DNA of 64,000 nt from Desulfopila sp. IMCC35006 (lineage in GTDB: Bacteria > Desulfobacterota > Desulfobulbia > Desulfobulbales > Desulfocapsaceae): the NCBI RefSeq assembly GCF_005116645.1, contig NZ_SWCM01000005.1, positions 62,001-126,000 on the forward strand, in the 5' to 3' direction. Position numbers and translations under genes: made by a program. Of this stretch, positions 43,461-52,721 are shown piece by piece. A model generated the notes under the pieces. The model ran no database searches, was not told the origin of the DNA, and saw nothing but the letters and a program-made list of their open reading frames with translations. Within the stretch, counting starts at the first letter, position 1. Each line of letters opens with the position of its first letter.

Positions 43461-45023
43461 ATGGCTGACAAGATTAAACTTTTTGTAAACGGAGTCGAGG
43501 TCGAGGTCGAAGCAGGCAAAAATCTGATCGACGCGGTCGGTGCTGTCGGCATCGAAATACCTCACCTATGTTACCACCCGGCACTCGGTGCCGATGGCAA
43601 CTGCCGCATGTGTCTGGTCGGTATTGAAGACGGCAGACCTCCTCTGGTACCGGCGTGCAAAACGCCTGCCCAGGAAGGTATGAAGGTGTTACTCGATGCG
43701 GAACATATCAAAAAGATCCAGCACGATGTGATGGAGTTTGAATTGATCAACCATCCCACCGATTGCCCCGTCTGCGACCAGGCCGGCGAATGCAAGCTGC
43801 AGGACTATTATATGTCCTACGATCACGCAAAGAGCCGGATGAACGTTCCCCAGGTGGTCAAAGGCAAGAAGATGGATTTTGGTGCCGGGGTGGTTCACGA
43901 TCAGGAGCGTTGCGTCGTCTGCGGCAGATGTGTCAGATTCTGCCGCCAGATTACCAAGACCGGAGAACTTGGCATCATTAACAGGACCGATGATGCGCGG
44001 GTCAATATTTTCCCGGGCAGGCCGCTTGCCAATCGCTATGCCATCAACGTCGTCGACCTGTGTCCGGTCGGCGCGATGACCAGCAAGGATTTCCGTTTTA
44101 AACAACGGGTCTGGTTTTTGAAAAAAGCTCCGGGAATCTGCCACGGCTGCTCTAAAGGCTGCAACATCACCATTGATCACAACCGGGAAAAATATAAAGA
44201 CGATATCATCTACCGGTTTCGACCACGGCTCAATGAGCAGGTCAATGGCTATTTCATGTGCGATGAAGGACGGTTAAGCTACAAAAAGGAAAACGAAGGA
44301 CGGCTGACCGAAGCGAGGCTTGGCACGAAAGTTCGACCGATAGATGATGTCCTTGCCGCCTGCAGCAAAGAGATGGAACAGGCCGCGAAAATCGCCATCC
44401 TGCTTTCGCCGAACTGTTCACTGGAACAGATGGTTACGGTACAGGCCTTGGCTGAGAAAATTGGCGCAGCTCTGTCCGGCTACAGTGAAGGGTACATAAA
44501 AACAGGCGATGGTGACGATTATCTCATCCAGGATGACAAATCGGCCAACCGGGCCGGCCTTAACCTTCTTGGCATCGATAGTTCGAAAGAAGGGTTTGAA
44601 AAGGCGGTACAGGAAGCCAGCCTGCTCCTTAACTTTAACAACGATCTGACCCTCTCCTACCAGGAAAACGAGCTGACAAAGCTGCTCAAAGACACCAAGA
44701 TAGTCGCCGTAGCAGCTGCAGCCAACCAATGCACAGCCATGGCCGATATGGCAATTCCGGTTGCGTCGTTCAGTGAATACGCGGGCACGCTTATCAACTG
44801 CGATAACATTCTGCAGCACTTTGCCAAGGCGATTACCAAGAACGAGGATCTCGCCGATATCTGCACCATCGCTGCCCGGCTCGGCAGTCCTCTGCAGAAC
44901 GACAACGAGCGATACTCCGTATTACAAAAATGTATCAGCGCTCTCAAAGAGTTTGGAGTCGACCAGATCCCGGCGGAGGGATTGAACTTAAAGAAAAGTG
45001 AGGCTGCCAATGTCACCGCTTGA
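43461..45023 (+). CDS. nuoG: NADH-quinone oxidoreductase subunit G, short form
   Basis: 520 residues, clearly shorter than the usual 680-900. The N-terminal [2Fe-2S] site ('IPHLCYHP', 'GNCRMCLVG', 'VPACKTP'), the His-containing [4Fe-4S] site ('HPTDCPVCDQAGECKLQ'), and the two-cluster region ('CVVCGRCVRFC' with 'DLCPVGAMT') are complete. An additional C-x2-C-x3-C...C set ('ICHGCSKGC', 'YFMCDEGR') matches the N7-type cluster. The molybdopterin-like domain that follows is cut to about 200 residues, with no alignable catalytic remnants. Electrons pass from NuoF through these clusters to NuoI. The stop overlaps nuoH by 14 bp. Confidence 0.93.
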   Translation: MADKIKLFVNGVEVEVEAGKNLIDAVGAVGIEIPHLCYHPALGADGNCRMCLVGIEDGRPPLVPACKTPAQEGMKVLLDAEHIKKIQHDVMEFELINHPTDCPVCDQAGECKLQDYYMSYDHAKSRMNVPQVVKGKKMDFGAGVVHDQERCVVCGRCVRFCRQITKTGELGIINRTDDARVNIFPGRPLANRYAINVVDLCPVGAMTSKDFRFKQRVWFLKKAPGICHGCSKGCNITIDHNREKYKDDIIYRFRPRLNEQVNGYFMCDEGRLSYKKENEGRLTEARLGTKVRPIDDVLAACSKEMEQAAKIAILLSPNCSLEQMVTVQALAEKIGAALSGYSEGYIKTGDGDDYLIQDDKSANRAGLNLLGIDSSKEGFEKAVQEASLLLNFNNDLTLSYQENELTKLLKDTKIVAVAAAANQCTAMADMAIPVASFSEYAGTLINCDNILQHFAKAITKNEDLADICTIAARLGSPLQNDNERYSVLQKCISALKEFGVDQIPAEGLNLKKSEAANVTA

Positions 45024-46296
45024 TTATTTAATGATTGCCATACGCGTTGCCTTCAGCGCCTTTGTTCCGCTCTGTTTCGTCGCTGTCTGCGTGTGGATGG
45101 AACGAAGAGGCGCCGGGTATTTCCAGGACCGCTCCGGTCCGAACCGCGCCGGTATTTTTGGTTTCAGGGCCGCCGGCCTGGTTCAGAATCTCGCCGATGG
45201 TCTGAAACTTGCGTTTAAAGAAGATATTATATCGCAGCACATCAAACATAAATTTTTCTTTGTTCTGGCCCCGGTTATAGTCTTTTTTACCGCAGTTGTC
45301 TCATTTGCGGTCGTCCCCTATGCCGACACCCTGGTCCTGAATGGCAAAAGCTATATGATGCAGGGCATTCCCGTTGATCTGGGGATCCTCTGGTTTATTG
45401 CCCTGGCCGGTTTTTCCGTGTACGGAATCATCCTTGCCGGCTGGTCGTCATCCAATAAATACGGCATCCTCGGCAGTCTGCGTTCAGCGGCACAGGTTAT
45501 CAGCTACGAGATCCCCATGGGACTGGCGATTGTCAGCCTCCTTATCGTCTACGGGACCGTCAGCCTCAACGAAATGGCGCAGTTCCAGGGAAAACTCCTC
45601 TTTGGATTCATCCCCATGTGGGGCGCGGTTCTTCAGCCTGTTGGCATGGTTATTTTTATCATTGCCGCCTTTGCCGAGTGTAACAGGACACCATTTGATC
45701 TGGCCGAGGGCGAAAGCGAGATCGTAGCCGGCTTTCACGTCGAATACAGTGCCATGAAATTTGCCATCTTTTTTATGGGTGAATATGTGGCCATGTTTGC
45801 CTCAAGCTCAATCATCGTCACCCTGTTTTTTGGCGGCTATCAGATTCCGTTTCTTTCCACAGCTACCTTGCTGAACTGGGCGAAACCGGTAGCATTTCTG
45901 CTGATGATCGCGCTGCCGGTGGTAATGTACTTTTTTGCCGGCTGGATAAGAAGAAGCAATGTAAGTCATTATCCGCGGGAAAATGATCCCCGCGTGTTCG
46001 AGGCGAACGTCTATATAAAATGTTTCTGGGGTCTGATCGTCATCCTGGAGCTGGTTCTGCTTGCCATCCTGTTCAGTCCATCCGGTGGTGCGGCAGCGTC
46101 CATTTTCGTGGCGCTCCTGCAGATCTGCACTTTGCTGCTGAAAGTGACCATGATGATTTTTGTCTTCATCTGGGTGCGTTGGACCTTGCCCCGTTTTCGA
46201 TATGACCAGCTACAAAAACTTGGATGGCAGATGCTCCTACCACTGGCACTTCTGAACATCTTCATTACAAGCGCGGTTGTCGTGGCGTTGAGCTAG
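45010..46296 (+). CDS. nuoH: NADH-quinone oxidoreductase subunit H
   Basis: 428 residues from ATG 45010 with GTGAGG six bases upstream (GTG 44998 is an alternative). Eight to nine helices. Signatures include 'VWMERRGAGYFQDRSGPNR', 'GLVQNLADGLKLAFKED', 'AQVISYEIPMGLAIVSLL' and 'ECNRTPFDLAEGESEIVAG'. It is somewhat longer than E. coli NuoH (325), due to additional helices at the C-terminus (about residues 340-428). It lines the quinone channel and the first proton pathway. Confidence 0.95.
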   Translation: MSPLDYLMIAIRVAFSAFVPLCFVAVCVWMERRGAGYFQDRSGPNRAGIFGFRAAGLVQNLADGLKLAFKEDIISQHIKHKFFFVLAPVIVFFTAVVSFAVVPYADTLVLNGKSYMMQGIPVDLGILWFIALAGFSVYGIILAGWSSSNKYGILGSLRSAAQVISYEIPMGLAIVSLLIVYGTVSLNEMAQFQGKLLFGFIPMWGAVLQPVGMVIFIIAAFAECNRTPFDLAEGESEIVAGFHVEYSAMKFAIFFMGEYVAMFASSSIIVTLFFGGYQIPFLSTATLLNWAKPVAFLLMIALPVVMYFFAGWIRRSNVSHYPRENDPRVFEANVYIKCFWGLIVILELVLLAILFSPSGGAAASIFVALLQICTLLLKVTMMIFVFIWVRWTLPRFRYDQLQKLGWQMLLPLALLNIFITSAVVVALS

Positions 46297-46307
46297 AGGA
46301 GGATGAT

Positions 46308-46832
46308 ATGGGTGCAACTGTCAAAACAATAGAAAGAAAAGGTTCGAGTCTTATTGAAAGGCTTTACCTGATTGAGATCTTCAAGGGCATGGCCACCACC
46401 TTTGGTCATCTGTGGCGAAATCTTGCCGATAACCGCAGGCTCTATGTCCGGCATTATCCCGAGGTTCAGCCGGAGATTCCGGTCCGCTGGCGTGGTCGGC
46501 ATCGCCTGACGACACACCCGGACAACACGGTAAAGTGTGTCGCCTGTTTCATGTGCCAGACCAACTGTCCGGCAAACTGTATCATGATTGAGGCTGGGGA
46601 AAGGCTGGACGGCAAGGCGGAGAAAATGCCCGTAAAATTTAACATAGACCTGCTTGAGTGCATTTATTGCGGGTATTGTGTTGAAGCCTGTCCGGTGGAC
46701 GCAATCCGCATGGATACCGGAATTTTCTCCGTTACCGGTAACAAGAAAGAATCATTCGTTCTTGGGCTCGAGGAATTGTTAACAACTCCCGGTGCCTTTT
46801 CCGAAGAAGAATATAAGAAAGGGGGCGCTTGA
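46308..46832 (+). CDS. nuoI: NADH-quinone oxidoreductase subunit I
   Basis: 174 residues from ATG 46308, preceded by AGAGGAGG. It carries two ferredoxin-type [4Fe-4S] motifs, 'CVACFMCQTNCPANC' and 'CIYCGYCVEACP', which bind N6a and N6b and pass electrons to NuoB. The N-terminal amphipathic helix ('LIEIFKGMATTFGHLW') would lie on the membrane. The 11-bp gap from nuoH and 4-bp gap to nuoJ fit one transcript. Confidence 0.95.
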   Translation: MGATVKTIERKGSSLIERLYLIEIFKGMATTFGHLWRNLADNRRLYVRHYPEVQPEIPVRWRGRHRLTTHPDNTVKCVACFMCQTNCPANCIMIEAGERLDGKAEKMPVKFNIDLLECIYCGYCVEACPVDAIRMDTGIFSVTGNKKESFVLGLEELLTTPGAFSEEEYKKGGA

Positions 46833-46836
46833 TATC

Positions 46837-47346
46837 ATGTTTGCAGAGTGGTTATTTTACGTGTTTTCAGTGCTGTCTGTTCTGGGGGCCGTTGGTCTGG
46901 TGCTGTTTCGCCACCCGATGAGCGGGGCAATGAGTCTGATAGTGACAATGATCTCACTGGCTGGACTGTATGCACTCTTATCCGCCAAACTGATTTTTGT
47001 CCTGCAGCTGATCGTCTATGCCGGGGCAATCATGTCCCTGATCCTCTTCATCATCATGTTTCTGAATATTCAGACCAGTGATCTGCCTGAGGAAAAGGGG
47101 AAATTGTATTTCCTCGCCGGCGGCGTTGTCCTTCTTCTTCCGATCGCCTCCTTTCTCATTAAGGTCGTGAAAAGTCTGCCCGGCAGTGAGGCCACGATCG
47201 TCGGCAAAGGATTCGGCGGGGTGAAAGAGGTTGGACTGGTTCTCTTCCAGGACTGGTTATTGCCTTTTGAAATTGTTTCCATTCTGCTGCTTGTGTCTCT
47301 TATTGGTGCAGTCGTGCTTGCAGGAAAGAGGAGGGTCGGTAAATGA
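46837..47346 (+). CDS. nuoJ: NADH-quinone oxidoreductase subunit J
   Basis: 169 residues from ATG 46837. Five hydrophobic helices are visible. Helix 3 contains 'KLIFVLQLIVYAGAIMSLILFIIMFLN' (seen in part as 'LQLIVYAGAIMSL'), the pi-bulge helix typical of NuoJ. It takes part in the hydrophilic axis linking the quinone site with the proton channels. It overlaps nuoK by 4 bp (ATGA). Confidence 0.94.
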   Translation: MFAEWLFYVFSVLSVLGAVGLVLFRHPMSGAMSLIVTMISLAGLYALLSAKLIFVLQLIVYAGAIMSLILFIIMFLNIQTSDLPEEKGKLYFLAGGVVLLLPIASFLIKVVKSLPGSEATIVGKGFGGVKEVGLVLFQDWLLPFEIVSILLLVSLIGAVVLAGKRRVGK

Positions 47347-47639
47347 TTCAGCATTATCTCATTCTCAGCATCATTCTCTTTTGCCTGGGAATACTCGGGG
47401 TTATATCGAGACGAAACGTTTTTACGGTGTTCATGTCCATAGAACTCATGCTCAACGCGGCTAATCTGGCCTTCATTACCTTTTCACGTCTGCATCTGAG
47501 TATGGACGGACAGGTTCTGGCCTTGCTCGTCATGGCGGTTGCTGCAGCCGAGGCTGCGCTGGCTCTCGCAGTAGTCATACTGCTTCATAAGCACAAGGGT
47601 AACCTGGATACGAACGTATTCAGCCTGTTAAAAGGGTGA
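47343..47639 (+). CDS. nuoK: NADH-quinone oxidoreductase subunit K
   Basis: 98 residues, normal length, three helices. The two conserved membrane glutamates are in 'VFMSIELMLNAANLAFI' and 'VMAVAAAEAALALAVVIL'. These are key residues of the E-channel. Start overlaps the nuoJ stop. nuoL follows after 4 bp. Confidence 0.95.
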   Translation: MIQHYLILSIILFCLGILGVISRRNVFTVFMSIELMLNAANLAFITFSRLHLSMDGQVLALLVMAVAAAEAALALAVVILLHKHKGNLDTNVFSLLKG

Positions 47640-47643
47640 TTTC

Positions 47644-49557
47644 ATGGAACATACTGCTGCATATCTCGGACTGATCCCCCTGCTGCCGCTTACTGGCGCG
47701 CTGGTTATCGGATTGTTGTACATGTTTACCTGTACGACGAACCCGTTGCCGGAAAAATTGTATGGCGCTCTTGCCTGCGTCGGACCGCTGTTGTCCTTTT
47801 TCCTGGCTCTGGTCGTCTTCTTCCATTTAAAAGGACTTCCGCCTGAGGAACGCTTTCTCGTGCACAACGCCTATACCTGGTTTGCAGTAGGTGATCTGCA
47901 CATCAACATGGGCTTTCTGGCCGATCCTCTGAGCGCTTTAATGTTGCTTTTTGTCACCTTGATCGGCTCGCTGATTCATATCTATTCAGTTGGCTACATG
48001 GCCGAAGATAAAAATTACGGCAAGTTTTTCTGTTACATGAATCTGTTTTTGGGCGCGATGCTGATTCTTGTTTTAGGCAGCGGTCCTGTCGTCATGTTTG
48101 TCGGCTGGGAAGGTGTCGGTCTCTGCTCCTATCTGTTGATCAGCTATTTCAGCGAAGATACCAACAATGTGCTGGCCGGCAACAAGGCATTTATCGTCAA
48201 TCGCATCGGCGATCTTGGTTTTGTCCTCGGCATGTCGGTTTTATTCTGGGCAATCGGGGCCAGCGGCTTTGATTATCTCTCACTCAGAGCGAATGCCCAT
48301 AACCTTACCCCGGCAATTGGCATTACGGTCTGCCTGCTGCTTTTTGTTGGTGCAACCGGCAAATCGGCGCAGATTCCTCTCTATGTGTGGCTGCCCGACG
48401 CCATGGCTGGTCCCACCCCGGTATCCGCGCTCATCCATGCAGCAACGATGGTTACTGCCGGTGTCTACATGGTCGCCCGTTTCAGCTTTATCTACGCTCA
48501 TTTCCCAATCGCCGGTTCGGTGGTAGCCTGGGTGGGTATCCTGACCGCGCTGCTGGCGGCAATTTTTGGCATGTTTCAAAAAGACATCAAGAAAATTCTC
48601 GCTTACTCGACGGTGAGTCAGCTGGGCTATATGTTTGCCGCAGTCGGGGTGACGGCGTATTCGGCCGGTATCTTTCATGTCTTCACCCATGCTTTTTTTA
48701 AGGCCCTGCTCTTTCTCGGTGCCGGTTCCGTCATCTATGCCCTGCATCACCAGCAGGATATTTGGAAAATGGGTGGCTTAAAAGATAAACTGCCCAGAAC
48801 CTACTGGACCATGCTGATCGGTGCTTTGGCCCTCTCCGGCGTCCCGCCGTTTTCCGGATTTTTCAGTAAGGACGAGATCCTTTTCTCTGCACTGGCCACC
48901 GGACATACCGGAATTTGGTTTATCGGTGTATTGGTTGCCGGAATGACCGCCTATTACACCTTCCGGATGATATTTCTGGTTTTTCATGGTGCACCTCGTG
49001 ACAAGGAAGCCTTTGATCATGCCCATGAGCCGCCGGCGGTAATGACTATCCCCTTAGTCATCCTCGCGGTTGGTGCGGCTTTTGCCGGGGTGCTCAATCT
49101 GCCGGCAATCTTCGGCGGTTCGCTGAACGTCTCGCAGTGGCTCGAACCAAGTCTTGTCGAACATCATGGACATGCAAGCATCTGGCTGGAAATAATGGCC
49201 ATGCTTGCCAGTATTGGTGTTGTCGCCTGCGGAGTTTACATTGCCTATAAAAAATTCGGCCAGGGTGCTGAAGAGCCTGTGTTTACTGGTTTTGCCAAAA
49301 TTGGCTACTACAAGTTTTATGTCGATGAGATTTACAACGCCGTCTTTGTCCAGCCCTATAAAGGATTTGGCTCGATAATCAGCAGGTTCCTCGAACCAAA
49401 GGTTACCGACAGCGGTGTCAAGCTTTCCAGTTGGCTGTACCAGAAAGCGGGGACGGCGTTCAAGGCCCTGCAGGTTGGCTATGTGCGGATTTATGCACTC
49501 TATATGATTATAGGATTGAGCCTTATGAGTCTCTTCCTCTCTCAAACGATCAACTAG
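47644..49557 (+). CDS. nuoL: NADH-quinone oxidoreductase subunit L
   Basis: 637 residues, typical. Antiporter-like core with 'FVGWEGVGLCSYLLISYF', 'NRIGDLGFVLGMS', 'QIPLYVWLPDAMAGPTPVSA', 'HAATMVTAGVYMVAR', 'KKILAYSTVSQLGYMFAA' and the discontinuous helices with the conserved Lys/Glu. The C-terminal part includes the long lateral helix and a last transmembrane segment (YALYMIIGLSLMSLF). It is the distal proton-pumping subunit of the membrane arm. Confidence 0.96.
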   Translation: MEHTAAYLGLIPLLPLTGALVIGLLYMFTCTTNPLPEKLYGALACVGPLLSFFLALVVFFHLKGLPPEERFLVHNAYTWFAVGDLHINMGFLADPLSALMLLFVTLIGSLIHIYSVGYMAEDKNYGKFFCYMNLFLGAMLILVLGSGPVVMFVGWEGVGLCSYLLISYFSEDTNNVLAGNKAFIVNRIGDLGFVLGMSVLFWAIGASGFDYLSLRANAHNLTPAIGITVCLLLFVGATGKSAQIPLYVWLPDAMAGPTPVSALIHAATMVTAGVYMVARFSFIYAHFPIAGSVVAWVGILTALLAAIFGMFQKDIKKILAYSTVSQLGYMFAAVGVTAYSAGIFHVFTHAFFKALLFLGAGSVIYALHHQQDIWKMGGLKDKLPRTYWTMLIGALALSGVPPFSGFFSKDEILFSALATGHTGIWFIGVLVAGMTAYYTFRMIFLVFHGAPRDKEAFDHAHEPPAVMTIPLVILAVGAAFAGVLNLPAIFGGSLNVSQWLEPSLVEHHGHASIWLEIMAMLASIGVVACGVYIAYKKFGQGAEEPVFTGFAKIGYYKFYVDEIYNAVFVQPYKGFGSIISRFLEPKVTDSGVKLSSWLYQKAGTAFKALQVGYVRIYALYMIIGLSLMSLFLSQTIN

Positions 49558-49570
49558 GTAAGGTGTAAGA

Positions 49571-51094
49571 ATGTTTGAATATGCCCTTTCAGTCATGATC
49601 TTTCTGCCCATCCTCGGCGGATTGGCAATGCTCCTTATGCCCATTAGCAGGGGGGCATCTCGAATCACCGGATTGATCGTTTCGCTGGTTGTTCTCCTCA
49701 TGGGTATCGAACTGTTCCTCGGCTTTACCGGAACAGGTGGCATGGAATACCTGGAGAATCGACCATGGATCGAATCTCTCGGCATCAGTTATGGCCTTGG
49801 CGTAGACGGAATCAGTCTTTTGGTACTCATGACCGGTGCAGTACTGTTCCCCATGGTGTTCGCCATCTTCACCACTCAGAGTAAAGGGTACTACGCGAAT
49901 CTGCTCATTGCCCAGGGAGCCATGATAGGTGCCATCTGCGCGACTGATCTGGTGCTCTTTTATATTTTCTGGGAGATCATGCTGCTGCCGATTTTCTTTA
50001 TGATTGGAATTTATGGCGGTCCAAAACGACTGCCCGCCACCTTGAAGATTACTATCTACACTATTGCGGGTTCGCTGTTGATGTTAGCTGCTTTAGTGTA
50101 TGTAGGCGTTTCTTACCATAATCAATTCGGTAAATGGACCTTTGATATAGTTCAACTCGGGGCGCTTGATCTCGGCGGCGGTTTTGCAATATTAGCATTT
50201 CTCATGTTCATGGTCGCTTTTGCCATCAAGATCCCCCTCTTCCCGTTCCATACCTGGTTACCCGATGCGTATACCGAAGCACCCACGGCGACAACTTTTG
50301 TGCTGTCGGCAATCATGGCCAAAATTGGCGTCTACGGAGTTATTCGTTTCGTCATCCCGGTTTTTGAAGTTGAATTTGTCCGGTTCGCCGTTCTGCTCTC
50401 CCTGGCTGGTGTGGTAGGCATGATGTACTGCGGACTCGCCGCAATTGCCCAGAAGGACATGAAGAGAATGCTGGCATTTTCATCCGCCTCGCACATGGGA
50501 ATCATCGCCGTTGGCGTTTTTTGTATGAATACCCAGGCGTTAACCGGTAGCCTTTTTCAGATCGCCGCCCACGCTACCAGTACCGGGGTGCTCTTTCTTT
50601 TTGTCGGCCTGATGGAGGAAAGAATGGGTACCAGGGAAATTGGTGATCTTGGCGGGATTGCATATCGGGCGCCGATCTTTGCCACCTTTTTTGCGATCGC
50701 CATGCTTGCATCCGTCGGCTTACCCGGTACCAGTGGATTCATTGGTGAATTTCTCATTATCCTTGGCGCCATTAAATTCAGCGGTTTCATCGGATTTCTG
50801 GCCGGCACCTCGCTTATCATTGGCGTCTGCTACATGCTATGGATGTTCCAACGGGTTTTCTTTGAAAAAGAAAATGACCGCACGGCGGCATTTCCAGACC
50901 TCAACGTAAGGGAAATACTCACTTTTCTGCCCGTTATTCTCCTTATTATCGGCATGGGTATTTTTCCCCAGACATTTATCAAAAAAATCGAACCGGCTGC
51001 TCAGCTGCAGATTGCCAAAGTATTTGCCATGACTCAGAGTCAAGTTGCCGAAACAACAGTCCCGAAACCTGGACACAACAACCATAAGAATTAA
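49571..51094 (+). CDS. nuoM: NADH-quinone oxidoreductase subunit M
   Basis: 507 residues, typical. About 14 helices, with 'LIAQGAMIGAICATDLVLFYIFWE' (membrane glutamate), 'KIPLFPFHTWLPDAYTEAPT', 'MKRMLAFSSASHMGIIAVG' and 'HATSTGVLFLFVGLMEERMG'. It is an antiporter-like proton channel between NuoL and NuoN. It starts 13 bp after nuoL and ends 15 bp before nuoN. Confidence 0.96.
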   Translation: MFEYALSVMIFLPILGGLAMLLMPISRGASRITGLIVSLVVLLMGIELFLGFTGTGGMEYLENRPWIESLGISYGLGVDGISLLVLMTGAVLFPMVFAIFTTQSKGYYANLLIAQGAMIGAICATDLVLFYIFWEIMLLPIFFMIGIYGGPKRLPATLKITIYTIAGSLLMLAALVYVGVSYHNQFGKWTFDIVQLGALDLGGGFAILAFLMFMVAFAIKIPLFPFHTWLPDAYTEAPTATTFVLSAIMAKIGVYGVIRFVIPVFEVEFVRFAVLLSLAGVVGMMYCGLAAIAQKDMKRMLAFSSASHMGIIAVGVFCMNTQALTGSLFQIAAHATSTGVLFLFVGLMEERMGTREIGDLGGIAYRAPIFATFFAIAMLASVGLPGTSGFIGEFLIILGAIKFSGFIGFLAGTSLIIGVCYMLWMFQRVFFEKENDRTAAFPDLNVREILTFLPVILLIIGMGIFPQTFIKKIEPAAQLQIAKVFAMTQSQVAETTVPKPGHNNHKN

Positions 51095-51109
51095 GGCAGG
51101 GTACCCACT

Positions 51110-52519
51110 ATGCATGATTTTTTGTCCATCCTCCCTCTTCTCATCATCGTTGGCGGCGCCATCCTGCTGATGCTTCTCTCTGCTTTTGAGAAGGTCCAGG
51201 TCGAGATTGCATCATTTATCAGTATGGCGTTCTTCGCTGCGGCGTTTTTCGTTCAGCTGCTGGTCGGCTGTGGCCCTGAGACAGTGGTGTTTGCCAAAAT
51301 TTTCAATGGGATGCTGGTAACCAGTAATTTTACTATGGTCGGCGGTCTCATCATTCTCGGCTGCGGCTTTTTCACCGCCATGAGTGCCCATAGCTACTTC
51401 AAGGTCAATCTTTTCTGTACCCTCGAATTCTATTGTATGATGATGTTTGCCGCCTGTGGCATGCTGCTTCTGACCATGTCGCAGGAACTCATCTCGGCAT
51501 TTATCGCTCTTGAGATCATGTCGCTTTCCATCTATATCCTGGTTGGCTATGATCGGGCTAATGTTACCGCAACAGAGGCAATCCTCAAATATCTGATGCT
51601 TGGAGCCTTTGCCGGCGCCTTTTTCACCATGGGTACAGCACTCATCTATGGCGGAACCGGAACAACTAAGTTTGCCGGCATCGCCACAATGATCAGTGCT
51701 ACCCCCGCAGCGCATCCATTTTTAATTGCCGGTTCTTTTTTTATCTTCGCCGCCTTACTCTTTAAAGTGGCAGCCTTTCCATTCCACGCATGGGTTATCG
51801 ATGTATACGATGGTGCATCTACCCCAGTGACTGGATTTATGGCCACCGCACTCAAAACAGCAGTTTTTGTAGTTTTTGCCAACTTCCTGGCCCTTAGTGC
51901 TGGCATGCACAGCAGCTGGATAACCTTCCTTTTCTGGGTCTCTGTTCTTACCATGTTTGGCGGCAACCTTGTCGCTATAGGGCAGAGCAGCTTGAAACGA
52001 ATGCTGGCGGCATCCGGTATAGTTCATTCTGGGTATCTGCTTATTGCCCTGGTAGCCATCAGCACCGATCACTTTACCGGCAGTGTCATCGGTTATTATC
52101 TTGCAGCCTATGCCGTTGGAACACTTGGTATCTTTGCCGCACTTTCTTATCTGGGTGGCAAAGATGAAAAAAGAGGTACTTTTGACGACTTTAAAGGCCT
52201 TGCTCAAGTCCGCCCATATTCGGCTGCCGCAATCACAGTATTTCTGCTTTCCATGGCAGGTATTCCACCCACTGCCGGTTTTATGGGCAAATTCTATATC
52301 ATTACCAGTGCAATTTCGGCCGGGCAGACAGCCCTTGCCGTTCTAGGGGTGATCAGCAGCATCCTGTCCATGTGGTACTATTTGCGCCTCGTGATTAATA
52401 TGTACTTTTATGAAGCTGAGGACAGTTTTGAGATAGCGGGATCACCTCTTGCAACTGCCGGAACTTTTGTATTGGTGGTCTGTGTGTTTGCCATTGGCCT
52501 GTATCCTATAATTATATAG
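51110..52519 (+). CDS. nuoN: NADH-quinone oxidoreductase subunit N
   Basis: 469 residues, typical. About 14 helices; signatures 'ALEIMSLSIYILVGYDR', 'EAILKYLMLGAFAGAFF', 'FKVAAFPFHAWVIDVYDGAS', 'LKRMLAASGIVHSGYLLIAL' and 'MAGIPPTAGFMGKFYI'. It is the third antiporter-like proton-pumping subunit and the last gene of the operon. No intrinsic terminator is obvious downstream, only a 6-bp dyad (52564-52586) without a U-tract. Confidence 0.96.
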   Translation: MHDFLSILPLLIIVGGAILLMLLSAFEKVQVEIASFISMAFFAAAFFVQLLVGCGPETVVFAKIFNGMLVTSNFTMVGGLIILGCGFFTAMSAHSYFKVNLFCTLEFYCMMMFAACGMLLLTMSQELISAFIALEIMSLSIYILVGYDRANVTATEAILKYLMLGAFAGAFFTMGTALIYGGTGTTKFAGIATMISATPAAHPFLIAGSFFIFAALLFKVAAFPFHAWVIDVYDGASTPVTGFMATALKTAVFVVFANFLALSAGMHSSWITFLFWVSVLTMFGGNLVAIGQSSLKRMLAASGIVHSGYLLIALVAISTDHFTGSVIGYYLAAYAVGTLGIFAALSYLGGKDEKRGTFDDFKGLAQVRPYSAAAITVFLLSMAGIPPTAGFMGKFYIITSAISAGQTALAVLGVISSILSMWYYLRLVINMYFYEAEDSFEIAGSPLATAGTFVLVVCVFAIGLYPIII

Positions 52520-52604
52520 CGACACAACAAACTTAGGGGGCATACCAGGTACGGAACTCAATGCAGCAATACCCACCCTGTTGCTGACTGATCTGGGAAA
52601 GTTA

Positions 52605-52704
52605 TTTCTAAGTCACTAGCCCCGCCAAAAACCTTTGCGGGATAAGTTCTTTCACGAAAAAGGTTCCTTGCAAAGAACACAAGAAACCTTTTTCTAAGTC
52701 ACTA
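52605..52704 (+). promoter_or_regulatory. Leader element bounded by two 14-bp direct repeats, with alternative hairpins
   Basis: TTTCTAAGTCACTA occurs at 52605-52618 and 52691-52704. Between them, AACCTTT (52630-52636) can pair with AAAGGTT (52659-52665), while GAAAAAGGTT (52656-52665) pairs perfectly with AACCTTTTTC (52685-52694). The two pairings exclude each other. CCCGC/GCGGG (52621-52625, 52637-52641) gives a further small stem. The element ends 17 bp before the CBS gene ATG. This could be an RNA switch or a small repeat unit; function unknown. Confidence 0.55.
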
Positions 52705-52721
52705 AACGTGGAGTCTACGAT

